The notes under the pieces were generated by a model. That model did no database searches, was not told where the DNA came from, and was given only the letters and a program-made list of their open reading frames with translations. 37,337 bases of DNA from Pedobacter sp. (lineage in GTDB: Bacteria; Bacteroidota; Bacteroidia; Sphingobacteriales; Sphingobacteriaceae), in the NCBI GenBank assembly GCA_025351765.1, contig JANXVH010000118.1, positions 1 through 37,337 of the forward strand, written 5' to 3'. This document shows, piece after piece, positions 35,035-37,337 of the stretch. A program made the position numbers and the translations under genes. The first letter of the stretch is position 1; each line of letters starts with the position of its first letter.

Positions 35035-37337
35035 ATGCGCAAATTTATCCTTTCAATTCTAACCCTTTTACCATTCTTTATTCAAGCCCAAACCAATACC
35101 ACTGTTACGCTTTCAGGTTTGGTAAAGGATATTCATCAAAGTAGTCTGCCTTATGCCAATGTAGCCATTAAGACACAAAAAGACAGCGTTTTTGTGGTGG
35201 GCACATTAACTGACAACGAAGGCAGATTCAGTATATCAGCAATTAAAAGTGGGAATTACAATTTACAGATATCCATGGTAGGTTTTGAAACCTTCAAGCA
35301 AGTCATAACCATAGGTAGTTTAAGCCCATTTTTAGATCTCGGAACAGTAGAATTGAAAGAAGATGCGCAGCTACTTAAAGAAATTAATATCGTTGGCAGC
35401 ACTCCAGAAGGCATCTCCTCTAAATTGGAGAAGAAAACTTTTACCCTTTCCAATAATATCGCTCAATCTGGCGGATCCGTGTTACAAGCTATGCAAAACC
35501 TTCCAGGCGTTACCGTACAAGATGGTAAAGTTCAGCTTCGTGGCAATGATAAGGTTGCAGTGTTGATAGATGGGAAGCAAAATGCCGTAACCGGATTTGG
35601 TAGCCAAACCGGACTGGATAATATTCCTGCCTCCTCTATTGAAAGTATAGAGATTATCAATAACCCCTCAGCTAAATACGACGCAAACGGTAATGCTGGC
35701 ATTATCAATATCATTTATAAGAAAAATAAGCAAGAAGGCTTTAACGGTAAGATTGGATTAACAGGTGGATTAGGCGCCTTGTGGATTCGTAAAGAGAATC
35801 TGCCGGATATCAGACCGCAATACCAGGCTACACCAAAATTAAATCCCTCTTTATCTGTTAACTATAGAAAAGACAAAGTAAATACCTTTCTTCAGGCCGA
35901 TTGGCTTTACACGCAAACGCTCAATAGAAATGATTTTGCACAACGTATTTATACTGATGGTACAGTGATCAATCAGCAAGTTAAAAGAAACCGGACTACT
36001 ACCTTTTCCACAGTTAAAACCGGTGCCGATTGGAATCCAGATGATCGAAATTCCTTTACAGCTTCCCTCTATCTTAACCGGGAAAAAATTCTGGATAGGG
36101 GAGATATTCCATATTTCAATGCTGATTTTAGTGTAAGAAGCCGGCTATGGCAATTTTTGGAAGATGAGGTTAAATACACTGCTACAGCTGGGGCATTGTA
36201 TCAGCATAAATTTAAACAACCCGGACATCTGCTCAATGCCAGTTTTAACTATACCTTTCACCGGGAAGACGAACAATATTTCTTTACCAATATAATGCCC
36301 ACATTTACCGGTAAAGACTCTTTTAAGCTACTTTCAGACGAACATGTGTCAGATCTTAATGTTGACTATACCAAACCTCTTAAGCACGGAAGGATAGAAG
36401 GCGGAATCAAGTTCAGGAGGCGAACCATTCCTGTAAACATGCAATTCTTTCCAGGCATCAACTCGCCGTTAGATGTGAACGCTGGAGGATGGGCAAATTA
36501 CAAAGAGACCATTCCTGCAGTTTACAGCAATTACATATTTGAAAACAATATTTTTGAACTGGAGGCCGGACTCAGGATGGAATACGTTAAAGTAAACTAC
36601 GATGTAAACCCCAACCACAGTACCTACAAAAGCGATGGCTATGATTACACAAGACCATTCCCAAATCTAAGGTTTGGTTACAAACTAAACGATAAGAATA
36701 AGATTGCTTTGTTCTATAACGAAAGAGTAGACAGACCAAACGAAGTTGATATTAGAATTTTCCCTAAATACGATGAACCAGAAGTAATTAAGGTAGGAAA
36801 CCCAACGCTCCGTCCGCAGTTTAGTAAAAATATAGAACTAGGCTACAAGTTAAGTTGGCAAGCAGGTAGTTTTTATATTGCCGGGTACAACAAACTAACC
36901 AAAACAACAATAACAAGAATAGCGACATCAGTTCCGGGCAGCAATTTGATTTATAATATCTTTCAAAATGCAGGTAATAGCAACAATTCTGGAAGTGAAG
37001 TATCCTTCCAACAGAAACTAGCACTATGGTTTTCATTTAATGCCAGTGCAGCGTTATATAAAAATACCATTGCAGCCTTTACAGGGCTTAACAAATATCC
37101 AGTACCCACTATTTATAGGATGGACAAAGCAAGTATCCGTTCCTGGAATAGCAAGTTTAATGGCTTATTTAAATTACCAGGAAAGGCAGATTTGCAACTT
37201 ACTACAGTTTATCTAGCTCCAGACATCATCCCGCAAGGAAAAATAGGATCAAGGTTTTCTATTGATATGGGTTTTAAGAAGCAGGTTCAAAAAGGGAAAG
37301 GAGAAGTGTTTTTAAACGGCACAGACCTATTCAATAC
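35035..37337 (+). CDS. TonB-type outer-membrane beta-barrel receptor, 3' truncated by the window
   Basis: The frame starts at ATG 35035, 28 bases after the kinase stop, and runs open to the window end (767 codons). The signal peptide ends near FIQAQT. The order is a carboxypeptidase-regulatory-like beta-sandwich (about 25-110, LSGLVKDIHQSSLPYANVAI, LTDNEGRFSISAI), a plug-like domain (about 120-215, LQAMQNLPGVTV, VQLRGNDKVAVLIDGKQ, IESIEIINNPSAKYDANG), then barrel strands to the end. The OMP_b-brl_3 style barrel fits relatives that handle diverse cargo. It is not SusC, since there is no SusD and no RagA-type length. The C-terminus is probably about 20-60 residues beyond the edge. Confidence 0.9.
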   Translation, partial: MRKFILSILTLLPFFIQAQTNTTVTLSGLVKDIHQSSLPYANVAIKTQKDSVFVVGTLTDNEGRFSISAIKSGNYNLQISMVGFETFKQVITIGSLSPFLDLGTVELKEDAQLLKEINIVGSTPEGISSKLEKKTFTLSNNIAQSGGSVLQAMQNLPGVTVQDGKVQLRGNDKVAVLIDGKQNAVTGFGSQTGLDNIPASSIESIEIINNPSAKYDANGNAGIINIIYKKNKQEGFNGKIGLTGGLGALWIRKENLPDIRPQYQATPKLNPSLSVNYRKDKVNTFLQADWLYTQTLNRNDFAQRIYTDGTVINQQVKRNRTTTFSTVKTGADWNPDDRNSFTASLYLNREKILDRGDIPYFNADFSVRSRLWQFLEDEVKYTATAGALYQHKFKQPGHLLNASFNYTFHREDEQYFFTNIMPTFTGKDSFKLLSDEHVSDLNVDYTKPLKHGRIEGGIKFRRRTIPVNMQFFPGINSPLDVNAGGWANYKETIPAVYSNYIFENNIFELEAGLRMEYVKVNYDVNPNHSTYKSDGYDYTRPFPNLRFGYKLNDKNKIALFYNERVDRPNEVDIRIFPKYDEPEVIKVGNPTLRPQFSKNIELGYKLSWQAGSFYIAGYNKLTKTTITRIATSVPGSNLIYNIFQNAGNSNNSGSEVSFQQKLALWFSFNASAALYKNTIAAFTGLNKYPVPTIYRMDKASIRSWNSKFNGLFKLPGKADLQLTTVYLAPDIIPQGKIGSRFSIDMGFKKQVQKGKGEVFLNGTDLFN

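Overview
The window is low-GC DNA from a Bacteroidota bacterium, most likely the Sphingobacteriaceae (Pedobacter-like). The evidence is the TTTG-N19/20-TAnnTTTG promoters, a serine palmitoyltransferase operon, ligase D in the order phosphoesterase-ligase-polymerase, DUF1080 and PVC-type cytochrome proteins, ECF sigma factors paired with a membrane/beta-barrel partner, and a TonB-type barrel with a carboxypeptidase-like N-domain. I saw no tRNA, rRNA, CRISPR array, IS element or phage gene.

Region 1 (1-14959) is mainly a periplasmic sugar-oxidation and keto-sugar island. It holds the tail of a HEAT-repeat protein, LigD and a small outer-membrane protein as interruptions, a PQQ-type sugar dehydrogenase fused to cytochrome c, a DUF1080 protein, a second beta-propeller fused to cytochrome c, and a sodium/solute symporter. 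Facing these is an operon of a DUF6807/PmoA-like protein, a double-DUF1080 protein and a Tat-exported Gfo/Idh/MocA oxidoreductase. A perfect match to the LacI-family operator pattern lies upstream of that operon.

Region 2 (15098-18413) is a tightly overlapping sphingolipid operon: serine palmitoyltransferase, a GNAT-like protein (candidate bacterial ceramide synthase) and an extended SDR (candidate ceramide reductase). It has a consensus promoter. Region 3 (19006-21643) holds a UPF1-like helicase and an orphan ECF sigma factor. Region 4 (21735-27846) is a compact molybdenum-cofactor operon, moaA-moeA-TSUP transporter-molybdopterin-fold protein-moaD-moeB/rhodanese-moaE-moaCB.

Region 5 (28103-32342) is a divergent unit. 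On the minus strand are a cytochrome c lipoprotein, a YceI protein, a DUF5777 barrel and a small unknown protein. On the plus strand are an ECF sigma factor and its probable anti-sigma/barrel partner. The same bipartite motif, GGCAAC-N17-CGTAAC, faces both ways between them, so the sigma factor probably drives both sides. Region 6 (32560-37337) has a YtxH protein, a 28-codon ORF coupled to a response regulator and histidine kinase, and a truncated TonB-type outer-membrane receptor.

Two things stand out as possibly undescribed. One is the ECF-controlled cytochrome c/YceI/DUF5777 module. The other is a two-copy family of about 55-65-nt minus-strand RNAs (18716-18768 and 27962-28025) that share a 5' motif and a covarying terminator hairpin.
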